Shown: positions 54,850 through 63,281, numbered from the stretch's first letter. The stretch: DNA of 64,000 nucleotides from Pedobacter sp. (GCA_031119475.1 JAVHXV010000001.1:947340-1011339), one strand, 5' to 3'. A program made the numbers and translations. The notes: generated by a model not told the origin, from the letters alone.

Positions 54850-55809
54850 CTATTTTCTTTTGTTGATTTTTAATATGGCATAAGCTGCTGTCGCACGCAC
54901 ATCTGCAGCTACGGCACTATTTACTTCATATATCCCATTGCTATGTTGGTTTTCCAACATCCCTTTTAACAGAGGAAGGTCTCGCTGGTCTCCATGATCG
55001 GCCAATACCAATGCCAGTTCAATCCGTTCGGCAGCTTTCAATTTTTCAGGATTTGCCAACATGGCCGACCTGATCTCGCCGAGCTTTTTGGTATTGGCCT
55101 GGTTATCTGTTGCAGTAGCAAATGCGGTGTTGAGCAAGGTTTGGCCCATGGGCGACGAAGCTTCGACAATGGCCCTTAACGCAAGTTCGTCCCATTCCTT
55201 TTGGTTCAGTTTACCTTCTCTCCTCAATACAAATGCACTGATCCGCCTCAAATCTTCATTTTCGCTATGGTAGATGAAATTTAAGAATTTAGTTTTATTT
55301 TTTTCATAGGCTTCGGGCGAGGCGTGTGAGCTTGCCCAAAGCGTATACACATATAGATTTTCCTTTTCGGTAGTTAAAATCTGATTGGTAGCAGCTGCAT
55401 AAGCAGCCATGGGCGATAATTTTAATTTGCCCAGGGTCTCGGCCGCATGTATGCGATCTGGTCCATCTGGATCTGCAAAGGACTGGAAAACCTGGTCTGT
55501 CCACTTCTTTTTCGCCTTTGGCTCGGTTTCGGTCTGTGCCAATACCCGCCACACCACTACCCTATATTTAGGTACGGTATGGTGGAGTTCCTCTTCGCGC
55601 AGGAAGACTTTTTTAGCTTCATCTTTTTCACCGAGCCAAATGAGGTATTCTGCGGCATGTACTTTTACAAATTCTGATTGTTTGGCCAGTACATCGTGTA
55701 TTTCGGCATAGGCCTGTTGGCTAAGGGCATCAGTTGGCCTTGCGCTTTTTTGGTCGGTCATGGTAGAACAGGTTAATAAGAAGGAAAGTACAATCGAAAG
55801 TGGTTTCAT
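54850..55809 (-). CDS. HEAT-repeat-like exported protein
   Basis: A 319-residue alpha-helical repeat protein. The N-terminus MKPLSIVLSFLLTCSTM is a signal segment, possibly a lipobox with Cys14, although Thr before the Cys is unusual. Helical pairs such as VKVHAAEYLIWLGEKDEAKKV, DRIHAAETLGKLKLSPM and DLRRISAFVLRREGK fit HEAT/PBS-lyase-type repeats. Such proteins are scaffolds or binding proteins. It lies in the MFS-aldolase-AKR operon, 3 nt after the MFS gene. Its function in catabolism is unknown. Confidence 0.72.
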   Translation of the reverse strand: MKPLSIVLSFLLTCSTMTDQKSARPTDALSQQAYAEIHDVLAKQSEFVKVHAAEYLIWLGEKDEAKKVFLREEELHHTVPKYRVVVWRVLAQTETEPKAKKKWTDQVFQSFADPDGPDRIHAAETLGKLKLSPMAAYAAATNQILTTEKENLYVYTLWASSHASPEAYEKNKTKFLNFIYHSENEDLRRISAFVLRREGKLNQKEWDELALRAIVEASSPMGQTLLNTAFATATDNQANTKKLGEIRSAMLANPEKLKAAERIELALVLADHGDQRDLPLLKGMLENQHSNGIYEVNSAVAADVRATAAYAILKINKRK

Positions 55810-55812
55810 GCA

Positions 55813-57069
55813 TTATTTGGTTTGTTGAAACTTGAGCCTGATCGAAGCGAGCAATCCGGCACAAAGCACCATAAATACCCCGGCTACGATAAACATTACA
55901 CTGAGATCAATGTGCGCATCTTTTAAAAGTCCACTGAAATAAATTCCCAATCCACCAATGATACAGGCGAACATATTGAGTACGCCATAGCCAGTGGCAC
56001 GGTAACGTGGGTCGGCCACCATGCATAAAATGGGCATTAGGTTGGCATCGCTAAATGTACGGGTCAGTGCATAGACCATGAAACCGATAATGGTAATCCA
56101 CACCACCGAAGTGCTGCTGGCCAGAAATATGGCTGGGGCGGCGATACAGAGCCCGATAGCCGGAACCCATATCCTTCCCTTTGGATTTTTTTTGCTGAAG
56201 CGATCGGCCAGGAAACCACCCAAAATTACCCCAACAAAACTCAGCGGATAGATATAGAAGGTTGCATAAAATCCTGCCGTAGACTGCGAAAGGTTGAAAT
56301 GTTCCTTATAATAGGTCGGCAGCCAACCGACCAACATCCAACCTACAATACCCAACAGGCCCCAAAAGGCAAGCAACAACCAGAATGAGCGCTCGCTAAA
56401 GAGATTTTTCAATCCGTCGAAGAAACTTACTTTCTTATTTTCTTCAACTTCGTTATGGTCTTTTTGATCGGCAGGAATATCTTTCAGAAAGAAAATTAAG
56501 ACGAGTGAATAAACTACGCCTACAATCCCGAAAAGACTAAATGCATCTGTCCAATTGTGTTTTTCTGCAATCCACCCTCCGGCAAATCCGAAGCTCTGTC
56601 CGAGTGAAACGCCACCCATGTGCAGTCCGGTTGCCAGTGAACGCGTATTGCCCTTGTGGTAATCGGCAATCAGTGCCAAAGCTGCCGGTAGATAACAGGC
56701 CTCACTCAAGCCCATTAATGCCCTGGTCAGTAAAAGTTCGTTGAACGTGGTGGCATGCGCGGTGAGATAAGTTACCGCACTCCATACAAATAAACTGATG
56801 ATGATGACCCTGCTTCTCTTGAACTTATCGGCCAAGAAACCTGCAAAAGGACTTAATATGCCGTATACCCATAAAAAAACCGAGGTCAACAGGCCAAACT
56901 GTGCATCGCTGATGTGCAACGTGTCGGTAATCGAGCTGCGCATGGTGGTAATCATCACCCGGTCGAGGTAATTCAAACAGCCTACAATGCAGAGCAAGAA
57001 AACAACTAGCCATGCGCCTGCCGGCAGTTGATGACGTTTGGCAAGTGATGGGAATGGGTTGGTTGGCAT
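55813..57069 (-). CDS. MFS transporter, anion:cation symporter-like (hexuronate/sugar-acid type)
   Basis: A 418-residue, 12-segment inner-membrane carrier. The first segment ends LNYLDRVMITTM, as in the anion:cation symporter family. GFLADKFKRSR is the A-motif loop after segment 2, and GLSEACYLPAALALIADYHKGNTRSLATG covers segments 4-5. These carriers import hexuronates, aldonates or other organic anions. As first gene of the operon with a 2-keto-3-deoxy acid aldolase, a sugar acid is the likely cargo (inference). It marks the right end of the island. Confidence 0.9.
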   Translation of the reverse strand: MPTNPFPSLAKRHQLPAGAWLVVFLLCIVGCLNYLDRVMITTMRSSITDTLHISDAQFGLLTSVFLWVYGILSPFAGFLADKFKRSRVIIISLFVWSAVTYLTAHATTFNELLLTRALMGLSEACYLPAALALIADYHKGNTRSLATGLHMGGVSLGQSFGFAGGWIAEKHNWTDAFSLFGIVGVVYSLVLIFFLKDIPADQKDHNEVEENKKVSFFDGLKNLFSERSFWLLLAFWGLLGIVGWMLVGWLPTYYKEHFNLSQSTAGFYATFYIYPLSFVGVILGGFLADRFSKKNPKGRIWVPAIGLCIAAPAIFLASSTSVVWITIIGFMVYALTRTFSDANLMPILCMVADPRYRATGYGVLNMFACIIGGLGIYFSGLLKDAHIDLSVMFIVAGVFMVLCAGLLASIRLKFQQTK

Positions 57070-57086
57070 AACGGTCAGTTTAGGTA

Positions 57087-57098
57087 TCCAAATATATC
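57087..57098 (-). promoter_or_regulatory. GATATATTTGGA site upstream of the MFS gene
   Basis: This is identical to the 12-mer upstream of susC (29916-29927) and contains a TATATTTG -7 match. It ends only 18 bp before the ATG at 57069, so the leader would be very short if this is the promoter. Confidence 0.35.
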
Positions 57099-57109
57099 CT
57101 TAACCAACA

Positions 57110-57517
57110 ATGGATTCTGCAATTTTTATTTATAAAACTGATACTATATTTTAGATGGGAGAGGGAAGATGGGAGAAGTGAGATGGAAGAGGTAAGAAGT
57201 GAGATGGGAGAAGTGAGATGCAAGACGAATTGTCATCCCGACACGGAATGTAACGAAGTGAGGGATCTTTGAATGAGTATCTAGTATTAAGACAAAAGAT
57301 CAAAGACTAAAGATTAAAGACAAAAGATCAATAATTGAGTACTTATGATTAATGAATGAAAATTAATGACTAGTGACTAATGACCAACAATCAAAAATCC
57401 TCTTTAAAAATAATCTAACTGGACTTCTGGACTCTTGGACTTTTGGACTACTGACTAGTGACTAATAACTAATGACTAGTGACCAATGACTGAAAATCAA
57501 AACTTCTCTTTAAATAA
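57110..57517. repeat. Mosaic spacer with REP-like element
   Basis: It contains GATGGGAGAAGTGAGATGG / GAAGAGGTAAGAAG units (57155-57220), a REP-like element (57228-57271), AAGACAAAAGATCAAAGAC units (57290-57332), GACTAGTGACTAATGACC units (57368-57385, 57450-57490) and GGACTTCTGGACTCTTGG units (57420-57450). No gene is seen. Confidence 0.8.
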
Positions 57518-57889
57518 TCAAATTGGACTTTTCGACTGAATACGCGTCTTCCTGATCCGAAAAGAACCATAGGCCACTCCGGCTAGGAGCAGGACGGCCA
57601 TATCTGTATCTATGGGACAGGGCAAAGGTCCGTAGGTTACTTCGGTTCCCTGATAGGATGCCAATCCTTTAATGACACAACTTCCGCCAGTTGGCGTAAC
57701 ACAATAATTGGCATAGGGGTTTACATCTCTTGCACCATACAACTCAAAGTAGCCTCCACTCGCTCTTGAAGTATACATGGTGCCATTAATTTGTAGTGGT
57801 ATATTTTGACCGATGCAGCCTACCTGTGCCCAAAGTGGGGAACGGTAAGAAAGCAACAGCAAGAACCAGATGATCATGCAGATTTTCAT
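57518..57889 (-). CDS. Small exported protein with PID-CTERM-like sorting signal
   Basis: A 123-residue protein. It has a signal peptide (MKICMIIWFLLLLSYRSPLWAQ), a short Cys-containing ectodomain (about 23-90: VGCIGQNIPLQ, NYCVTPTGGSCVIKG) and a C-terminal tripartite tail: PID at PCPIDTDM, a hydrophobic helix (AVLLLAGVAYGSF) and a basic end (RIRKTR). The tail matches the PID-CTERM pattern of Bacteroidota (PID...LAAGxxYG...K/R), thought to be processed by an exosortase-like system. Function is unknown. It is divergent from the alcohol dehydrogenase gene. Confidence 0.78.
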   Translation of the reverse strand: MKICMIIWFLLLLSYRSPLWAQVGCIGQNIPLQINGTMYTSRASGGYFELYGARDVNPYANYCVTPTGGSCVIKGLASYQGTEVTYGPLPCPIDTDMAVLLLAGVAYGSFRIRKTRIQSKSPI

Positions 57890-57956
57890 TTGAGTTACTC
57901 CTCATTCAAAAAGATTGACAAATGACCTTAAAACAGTTGATTTTAGAAAAAATCAC

Positions 57957-57989
57957 ATTCAATCTGTTCAAGGCGTGAACAGATTGAAT
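57957..57989. promoter_or_regulatory. 14-bp perfect inverted repeat between divergent genes
   Basis: ATTCAATCTGTTCA (57957-57970) and TGAACAGATTGAAT (57976-57989) are separated by AGGCG. The repeat lies between the PID-CTERM gene (start 57889) and the alcohol dehydrogenase gene (start 58094). With no T-run it looks more like an operator or mRNA leader structure than a terminator. Confidence 0.5.
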
Positions 57990-58093
57990 ACCACTTTGGG
58001 TTGTAAAATTTATTTTTAAAACCATTTGCCGCAGCCGCTGTTAGCCTACTCGAAAAACAAGTAACCCTACCTCACCTATTAAAAACAAAACCT

Positions 58094-59251
58094 ATGAAAG
58101 CTGCAGTGTTCCACAAACCGGGAGACATCCGGGTAGACAATGTGCCCGATCCAGAAATCCTGAACGCCAGAGACGTTATTCTTAAAGTTACTTCAACAGC
58201 CATCTGTGGATCTGATCTGCACATTTTGAGTGGGGCTGTTCCACAACCAGAACCCATGGTAATGGGCCATGAGTTTATGGGCATCGTAGAAGAAGTGGGC
58301 AGTGCAATTACCAACCTCAAAAAAGGAGACCGTGTTGTTGTGCCGTTTCCGATCTCCTGTGGCCAATGCTTTTTCTGTACGCACCACGCTTCTCCTGCCT
58401 GCGAAAATTCAAATTATAAGAATTATGGGCCCGCAGGAAACATGATGGACCAAAAAGGTGGCGCACTTTTCGGATATACCGACTTATATGGAGGCTATGC
58501 TGGCGGACAGGCACAATATGTTCGTGTTCCCTATGCCGATATCAGTCCACGTGTAATCCCAGACCACCTGACCGATGAGCAGGCACTTTTCCTGACCGAT
58601 ATTTTCCCTACCGGCTGGTCGGCCATTGATTGGGCACAGCTAAAGGGCGGAGAAACCGTAGCGATCTTCGGTTCAGGGCCGGTTGGATTGATGGCACAAA
58701 AAGCGGCCTGGCTAAATGGAGCTGGCCGTGTAATCGCCATCGACCCTCTAGATTACCGTTTGGAAAAAGCGAAAGCTGTAAATAAGGTAGAAACGCTCAA
58801 TCCGCACCAGGTAGACGTGGTGGCAGCCATCCGTGAAATGACGGGCGGCAGGGGCGCCGATGTCTGCGTAGATGCGGTAGGCTTTGAGCCAGAACGCACG
58901 TTCATGGATAAGGTAAAGGCCACCATTAACTTTGAAAAAGGTTCGATAAAGGTTTTGGAAATGTGCTTTGAAGCCGTACGTAGGATGGGTACCGTATCGA
59001 TCATGGGCGTGTATGGCTCGCCTTATGATAATTTCCCCATGCACCGGATGTTCGATAAAGGCATTACCATTAAACAGGGCCAGGCACCCGTTTTGAACTA
59101 CATCGACAAGCTGATCGGATTGGTAGAAGAGCATAAAGTGGTGCTCGACGACATCATTACCCACACCCTACCCTTGCAAGAAGCCGCCCATGGCTACAAG
59201 ATTTTCGACGAAAAAGAAGAAGATTGCGTAAAGGTGGTCCTGAAACCCTAG
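58094..59251 (+). CDS. Zinc-dependent alcohol dehydrogenase, formaldehyde-dehydrogenase-like
   Basis: A 385-residue medium-chain dehydrogenase. Catalytic zinc ligands are Cys38 (AICGSDLH) and His59/Glu60 (MGHEFMG). The structural zinc has Cys89, Cys92, Cys95 and Cys103 (CGQCFFCTHHASPAC). The NAD loop is GSGPVGLMAQ (about 193-202). Length and the VEEVGSAITNLKKGDRVVVPF context fit the glutathione-independent formaldehyde dehydrogenase-like group often annotated as threonine/alcohol dehydrogenase. The substrate is uncertain. It is followed by a 12-bp perfect inverted repeat. Confidence 0.92.
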   Translation: MKAAVFHKPGDIRVDNVPDPEILNARDVILKVTSTAICGSDLHILSGAVPQPEPMVMGHEFMGIVEEVGSAITNLKKGDRVVVPFPISCGQCFFCTHHASPACENSNYKNYGPAGNMMDQKGGALFGYTDLYGGYAGGQAQYVRVPYADISPRVIPDHLTDEQALFLTDIFPTGWSAIDWAQLKGGETVAIFGSGPVGLMAQKAAWLNGAGRVIAIDPLDYRLEKAKAVNKVETLNPHQVDVVAAIREMTGGRGADVCVDAVGFEPERTFMDKVKATINFEKGSIKVLEMCFEAVRRMGTVSIMGVYGSPYDNFPMHRMFDKGITIKQGQAPVLNYIDKLIGLVEEHKVVLDDIITHTLPLQEAAHGYKIFDEKEEDCVKVVLKP

Positions 59252-59264
59252 ATACTGGGTACTA

Positions 59265-59302
59265 ACAACCTTCGGACAGAGAGTTCTTTTTCCGAAGGTT
59301 GT
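59265..59302 (+). terminator. 12-bp inverted repeat after the alcohol dehydrogenase gene
   Basis: ACAACCTTCGGA (59265-59276) and TCCGAAGGTTGT (59291-59302) are perfectly complementary. The loop is 14 nt and contains a T4 run, but no T-tract follows the stem. It starts 14 nt after the stop, so terminator or 3'-end stabiliser is likely. Confidence 0.5.
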
Positions 59303-59334
59303 ACGAAGAATTCCACAATCATCGATATTTTAAA

Positions 59335-59449
59335 CTTTTTATGCCAAAGGAACCCCTGCGAGGCTTGATACCTGATACTTTCTGCTTGATACCTGATACT
59401 TGACACCTGATACTTGATACTTTTTACTTTTTACTTTTCACTTTATCCT
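59335..59449. repeat. Mosaic of GATACCTGATACTTG words upstream of the MbnP/MbnH-like genes
   Basis: A diverged copy of the TTTATGCCAAAGG...CCCTGCGAGGCTT element (59335-59366) is followed by about six TGATACCTGATACTTGATAC units (59367-59421) and TTTTTACTTTTTACTTTTC words (59421-59441). The next gene's candidate promoter begins immediately after it. Confidence 0.75.
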
Positions 59450-59457
59450 TATCTTTG
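59450..59457 (+). promoter_or_regulatory. Putative -7 element for the MbnP/MbnH-like operon
   Basis: TATCTTTG matches TAnnTTTG and ends only 6 nt before the ATG at 59464. If used, the transcript would be nearly leaderless. No -33 box is clear because the upstream sequence is repeat words. Confidence 0.4.
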
Positions 59458-59463
59458 AACCCA

Positions 59464-59838
59464 ATGTTAAAACGGTCTATATCTGTAATCCTACTATTGG
59501 CCATGATCTGTGCAAACTTTTCACGGTTCTTTGTTTATGTAGGCTTTGAGATGAACCGTTCCTACATTGCCAAGGAGCTTTGCGAAAACCGGAACAGACC
59601 AGAACTGCATTGTAACGGCAAATGTTTCCTCAAGAAAAAATTGCAGGCTGCCGAAGAGAAGGAAAAGAAACAGGAGCGTGAAAACCAGCGCAACCGTTAC
59701 CAGGAAGTGCTGCCTACCGCTTTTTCCTTTGTAGCCGACATTAAAAAGACCAAGATCAAGATCGATTACCCATTGGGCAGCACCGCAAAGCCCATCGGCC
59801 GTTCATTTTCAATTTTCCAACCACCAAAAACTGTTTAA
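59464..59838 (+). CDS. Small membrane-anchored cysteine-containing protein next to copper genes
   Basis: A 124-residue protein (ATG at 59464; a TTG three codons upstream is less likely). One N-terminal hydrophobic helix (SISVILLLAMICANFSRFF) is followed by a cysteine cluster, LCENRNRPELHCNGKCFLKKK, then a long charged helix (LQAAEEKEKKQERENQRN) and a basic C-terminus. The CENR...HCNGKC pattern could bind copper or another metal. I do not recognise a named family, but small proteins of this form often precede MbnP genes in Bacteroidota (recollection, not verified). A hairpin at 59854-59878 separates it from the next gene. Confidence 0.7.
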   Translation: MLKRSISVILLLAMICANFSRFFVYVGFEMNRSYIAKELCENRNRPELHCNGKCFLKKKLQAAEEKEKKQERENQRNRYQEVLPTAFSFVADIKKTKIKIDYPLGSTAKPIGRSFSIFQPPKTV

Positions 59839-59853
59839 AGTTTATCAGCTTGA

Positions 59854-59878
59854 ACATCCTTCCGCAACTGCGGGATGT
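59854..59878 (+). terminator. Hairpin between the Cys protein gene and the MbnP-like gene
   Basis: CCGCA (59862-59866) pairs with TGCGG (59869-59873), and ACATC (59854-59858) pairs with GATGT (59874-59878), leaving a 3-nt bulge. No T-run follows, so it may attenuate or process the transcript rather than end it. Confidence 0.4.
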
Positions 59879-59960
59879 ATTGACACGCACTTTAATTGAA
59901 CTTTTTACAAATTAACCCAGGGACCAACAAAATCCCCGGGAGGAAAATATTTTATAGAAA

Positions 59961-60812
59961 ATGAAAACAATAGCTAACAAATCACTGCTTTTAATGGCAA
60001 TGGTGGCTCTGCTGCTCACCGCCTGCTCCAAAAAAAATAATCCCGAACCAGAATTTGATGAGGCCAACCTCGCTCCCTTCTCGATCGAATTCGATAACAT
60101 TGTAGGGGACCGTACCCTGACCTTCGACAATACAGCCAGCCTCTACACCAATGCTGCCGGTGAAAAATTCTCCATTTCCTTCCTACAGTACTTCATCAGC
60201 AACATCAAGGTGACCACAGCTAGTGGGAAGACCTACATCGTACCACAGGAAAAAAGCTATTTTCTGATCAATGGGGCCGATAAGTCTACACGTTACGCAA
60301 AAGTGCAAGTACCTGAGGCCGATTATACCAAAGTTACCTTTACTCTTGGCGTAGATAGTTTGAGGAGCACCATGGACCTCGATAAGCGCACAGGGGTGCT
60401 CGATCCTGCGGCTAGTGGCGGACACGGCATGGGCGGCATGTATTGGGGATGGAATGCCGGCTACATCTTTTTTAGGTTTGAAGGGAATGCACCTGTGATC
60501 AGCGATGATGCCAATGGAGATCCGACTGGCAAAAAACAGTTTAAATATCACATTGGCGGCTTCGGTGGCTATACGGCTCCGACCATCAGCAATATCAAGA
60601 TCATTACCCTTGACCTCACTGCGGGTGGAACTGCCAAGGTTCGGAAGGATCGGCAGAGCAATGTACACCTGCTCGTAGACCTAATGAAGGTATTCAACGG
60701 GAAAAATGCATTTAGTATTGCTGCGCATCCCAGTGTCATGTTCAGCGATTACAGTGTGAGCGTGGCACAGAACCTTAGCGAAATGTTTAGGCACGACCAT
60801 ACCGAAAACTGA
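59961..60812 (+). CDS. MbnP-like copper-binding lipoprotein
   Basis: A 283-residue lipoprotein with lipobox cysteine at residue 22 (LLLTACSKK). The beta-sandwich matches the MbnP family: FSIEFDNIVGDRTL, KFSISFLQYFISNIKVT, VTFTLGVDSLRS and MYWGWNAGYIFFRFEG. Trp162 and Trp164 lie in the YWGWNAGY motif. In the studied MbnP/MbnH pair, a Trp in MbnP is oxidised to kynurenine by the diheme enzyme and contributes to Cu(I) binding. The gene is followed 2 nt later by the diheme peroxidase-like gene, as in that pair. A C-terminal FRHDHTEN adds possible metal-binding histidines. Confidence 0.9.
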   Translation: MKTIANKSLLLMAMVALLLTACSKKNNPEPEFDEANLAPFSIEFDNIVGDRTLTFDNTASLYTNAAGEKFSISFLQYFISNIKVTTASGKTYIVPQEKSYFLINGADKSTRYAKVQVPEADYTKVTFTLGVDSLRSTMDLDKRTGVLDPAASGGHGMGGMYWGWNAGYIFFRFEGNAPVISDDANGDPTGKKQFKYHIGGFGGYTAPTISNIKIITLDLTAGGTAKVRKDRQSNVHLLVDLMKVFNGKNAFSIAAHPSVMFSDYSVSVAQNLSEMFRHDHTEN

Positions 60813-60814
60813 CC

Positions 60815-61858
60815 ATGAACAGGAAACACTTTACAGTGCTATTGATCATGGCACTTTTTGTTTTTGCCTGTAAAAAAAGTCAACCCATGGTTGAACAGAT
60901 CGAGGAGTTCCTTGGCTTTCAGAAGCCATCGAACTTCCCCGATGCCGTGTATAATTTGGAGGCCAACAAGGTGACCAAAGCAGGGTTTGAACTGGGCAGA
61001 ACACTTTTTTATGAGCCTCGGCTTTCACGCAACAACACCATCACCTGTGGATCTTGCCATATCCAATCATCGGCCTTTACGCAACACGGGCATGATGTGA
61101 GCCATGGCATTGACGACAGGTTGGGCACCAGAAATTCGCCCCCCATTATGAACTTGGCCTGGAACAAGGCGTTTATGTGGGGCGGCGGCGTTTATGACCT
61201 CGACCTCCAGCCCATCGTGCCCATCACCACACATGAGGAAATGGACGAAAACCTGGCCAATGTATTTGCCAAGCTTCAGGCGATGCCCAAATACACTGCG
61301 CTTTTTAAGGCTGCTTTTGGCACCGAAGAGATTACAACAGCACGTTTCATGAAGGCATTGTCGCAGTTTATGGTGATGTGCGTGAGCAGCAATTCCAAAT
61401 ACGACAAGGTCATGCGCAAGGAAGGGAATATGGCCTTTACGGCCGAAGAACTGGAAGGATACAACATCTTTAAACAGAAATGTGCGTCCTGCCATGCAGA
61501 GCCCTTGTTTACGGACGGGTCTTTTAGGAACAATGGTCTTCCGCCAAGTGCTATCGACGATCAGGGATTATATACGGCCACATTAAAGCTAGGCGATAAG
61601 TATAAATTCAAGGTACCGTCGTTAAGGAACCTCTCCTATACGGCTCCCTACATGCATGATGGCAGGTTTTTGACCCTTTCCGGAGTGCTGGAACATTACA
61701 ACTCGGGAGTCGCTACCACAGCAAACCTAGACCCTTTGCTGAATGGCGCGAAACCAGGGATCGCATTGAGCGAAACTGAAAAACAGAGGCTGACTACTTT
61801 TTTGCTGACCCTCGATGATGAGGAATTTATCAAGGACAAACGTTTTGCAGAACAATAA
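60815..61858 (+). CDS. Diheme cytochrome c peroxidase/MauG family protein (MbnH-like)
   Basis: A 347-residue exported lipoprotein-type protein (Cys19 in FVFACKK). It has two heme-c sites: CGSCH at 78-82 and CASCH at 223-227, with the family motifs GRTLFYEPRLSRNN, TRNSPPIMNLAWN and VPSLRNLSYTAPYMHDGRF. MauG/MbnH proteins use bis-Fe(IV) chemistry to oxidise residues in partner proteins, and the neighbour is the likely MbnP substrate. Peroxide detoxification is the alternative. It is 2 nt after the MbnP-like gene and 1 nt before the next. Confidence 0.92.
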   Translation: MNRKHFTVLLIMALFVFACKKSQPMVEQIEEFLGFQKPSNFPDAVYNLEANKVTKAGFELGRTLFYEPRLSRNNTITCGSCHIQSSAFTQHGHDVSHGIDDRLGTRNSPPIMNLAWNKAFMWGGGVYDLDLQPIVPITTHEEMDENLANVFAKLQAMPKYTALFKAAFGTEEITTARFMKALSQFMVMCVSSNSKYDKVMRKEGNMAFTAEELEGYNIFKQKCASCHAEPLFTDGSFRNNGLPPSAIDDQGLYTATLKLGDKYKFKVPSLRNLSYTAPYMHDGRFLTLSGVLEHYNSGVATTANLDPLLNGAKPGIALSETEKQRLTTFLLTLDDEEFIKDKRFAEQ

Positions 61859-61859
61859 C

Positions 61860-62783
61860 ATGAGAAAATTAATTGTACTTCTATTACTCTCCGTGCTTAT
61901 GATCAATGTAAGCCGGGCCTGCGACATTTGTGGATGTGGTGTAGGAAGCTATTATATCGGCATTTTGCCACAGTTCAACAAGCGGTTTGTGGGACTTCGC
62001 TATCAACATAAAACATTGACAACCCATTTGGGCCCATTTGGTGAACGAACGCCAATTACAGCTGATGAGACCTACCAGACCGCAGAACTTTGGGGCGGCT
62101 GGAATATAGGAAAGAAATTCAGGTTGCTTGCATTCGTTCCCTATAATTTTAATGAACGGACCAGTCAGACAGGGAATGGCAAAAAGCAGGGCCTTGGCGA
62201 TGTAGCGTTGATGGGCTATTACAGTCTGCTTGACCATCGCACCAGTATTGGCGAAAAACTGTTGGTACAATCGCTATGGGTTGGCGCTGGCATCAAGGCA
62301 CCAACGGGAAAATATGAGCCCGAAGAGCGTCTGGCCATTCAAGAGTCGCCAAACAATTTCCAGTTGGGTACAGCGAGCACAGATTTTACGCTCAATGTTA
62401 CGTACGATATCCGTTTCCAGGATGTTGGGCTCGATGTAAACCTGAACTACAAGATCAACACGGCCAATCGCTACGGTTATCGATATGGAAATAAGTTGAC
62501 CACCAATTTGCTGGCCTATTACAAATTCAGGATTGCCAATAAGCTTACCTTGGCACCCAATGCAGGTATTTTGTATGAAACTGCCGAGAAAGATATCGAA
62601 AGCAAAAAATATGCAGTAGACGTTTCTGGTGGCTATTCATTGTCGGCAATTGGCGGCGTAGAAATGTCGATCGATCGGTTTTCGGTGGGCGCCAACTATC
62701 AGAATGTATGTTCTCAGGACCTGGCCAATGGCAGGGCAAATGCTGGCAGCAGGCTGATGGTGCATACCTCTATTGCTTTTTAG
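61860..62783 (+). CDS. Exported outer-membrane beta-barrel-like protein with N-terminal CxxCxC
   Basis: A 307-residue protein starting at the ATG at 61860, 1 nt after the peroxidase stop. A signal peptide (LIVLLLLSVLMINVSRA) is followed at once by CDICGCGVG (Cys21, Cys24, Cys26), a possible metal-binding site. The rest alternates beta strands ending in a C-terminal aromatic (MVHTSIAF), as in outer-membrane barrels (transporter/MetA-pathway phenol-degradation-like). A frame start 15 codons upstream overlaps the previous gene and is not preferred. A role in copper or cofactor transfer across the outer membrane is inferred from the operon. Confidence 0.82.
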   Translation: MRKLIVLLLLSVLMINVSRACDICGCGVGSYYIGILPQFNKRFVGLRYQHKTLTTHLGPFGERTPITADETYQTAELWGGWNIGKKFRLLAFVPYNFNERTSQTGNGKKQGLGDVALMGYYSLLDHRTSIGEKLLVQSLWVGAGIKAPTGKYEPEERLAIQESPNNFQLGTASTDFTLNVTYDIRFQDVGLDVNLNYKINTANRYGYRYGNKLTTNLLAYYKFRIANKLTLAPNAGILYETAEKDIESKKYAVDVSGGYSLSAIGGVEMSIDRFSVGANYQNVCSQDLANGRANAGSRLMVHTSIAF

Positions 62784-62807
62784 GTTATAATTCATAAACT
62801 TGATAAC

Positions 62808-63281
62808 ATGAAAAACAGGATAAGAATTGCTTTCCTTGCCTTTGGGCTGTTGTTTGGCTGCAACAGCGAAGCAGATTACAAAGTAACGAGGCAAGAGGTG
62901 ATGGATCTCCACGATAAATTGATGATTGATGGGGAAATTGCCATTAGAAATAAAATGAGGCTGGATACACTGGGCAAACAGGGACTGAAGAAGCTCAAAT
63001 CAACTTTAATTGAGCTAGACACCTTACTTGAAAAGCAGCAAATTGATCGTTTGATCGCTATGCTGAATGGTGCAGACGACCAGATGATGGACTGGATGCA
63101 CAATTTCCAGGCCGATGTAGAAGGGAAGAGCAATGCCCAGGCGGTAGCCTACTTTCAGGGCGAAAAAGTAAAGCTGTACAAATTAGATAGCATTTATCGC
63201 ACAGCATTAGCCCAAAGTGATGAATACCTTAAGAGATTTAAGCTCAACGTTCCGCAGACGCACGGAGACCACCACCATTAA
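62808..63281 (+). CDS. Small helical lipoprotein with His-rich C-terminus
   Basis: A 157-residue lipoprotein with lipobox cysteine at residue 18 (LLFGCNSEAD). The mature protein is largely alpha-helical (EVMDLHDKLMIDGEIAIRNK, LKKLKSTLIELDTLLEKQQ) and ends in HGDHHH (152-157), plausible for copper, nickel or zinc. It resembles small 'viral A-type inclusion protein'-labelled lipoproteins found next to copper genes in Bacteroidota. It is the last gene of the operon (24 nt after the barrel gene), and a periplasmic metal-carrier role is inferred. Confidence 0.8.
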   Translation: MKNRIRIAFLAFGLLFGCNSEADYKVTRQEVMDLHDKLMIDGEIAIRNKMRLDTLGKQGLKKLKSTLIELDTLLEKQQIDRLIAMLNGADDQMMDWMHNFQADVEGKSNAQAVAYFQGEKVKLYKLDSIYRTALAQSDEYLKRFKLNVPQTHGDHHH

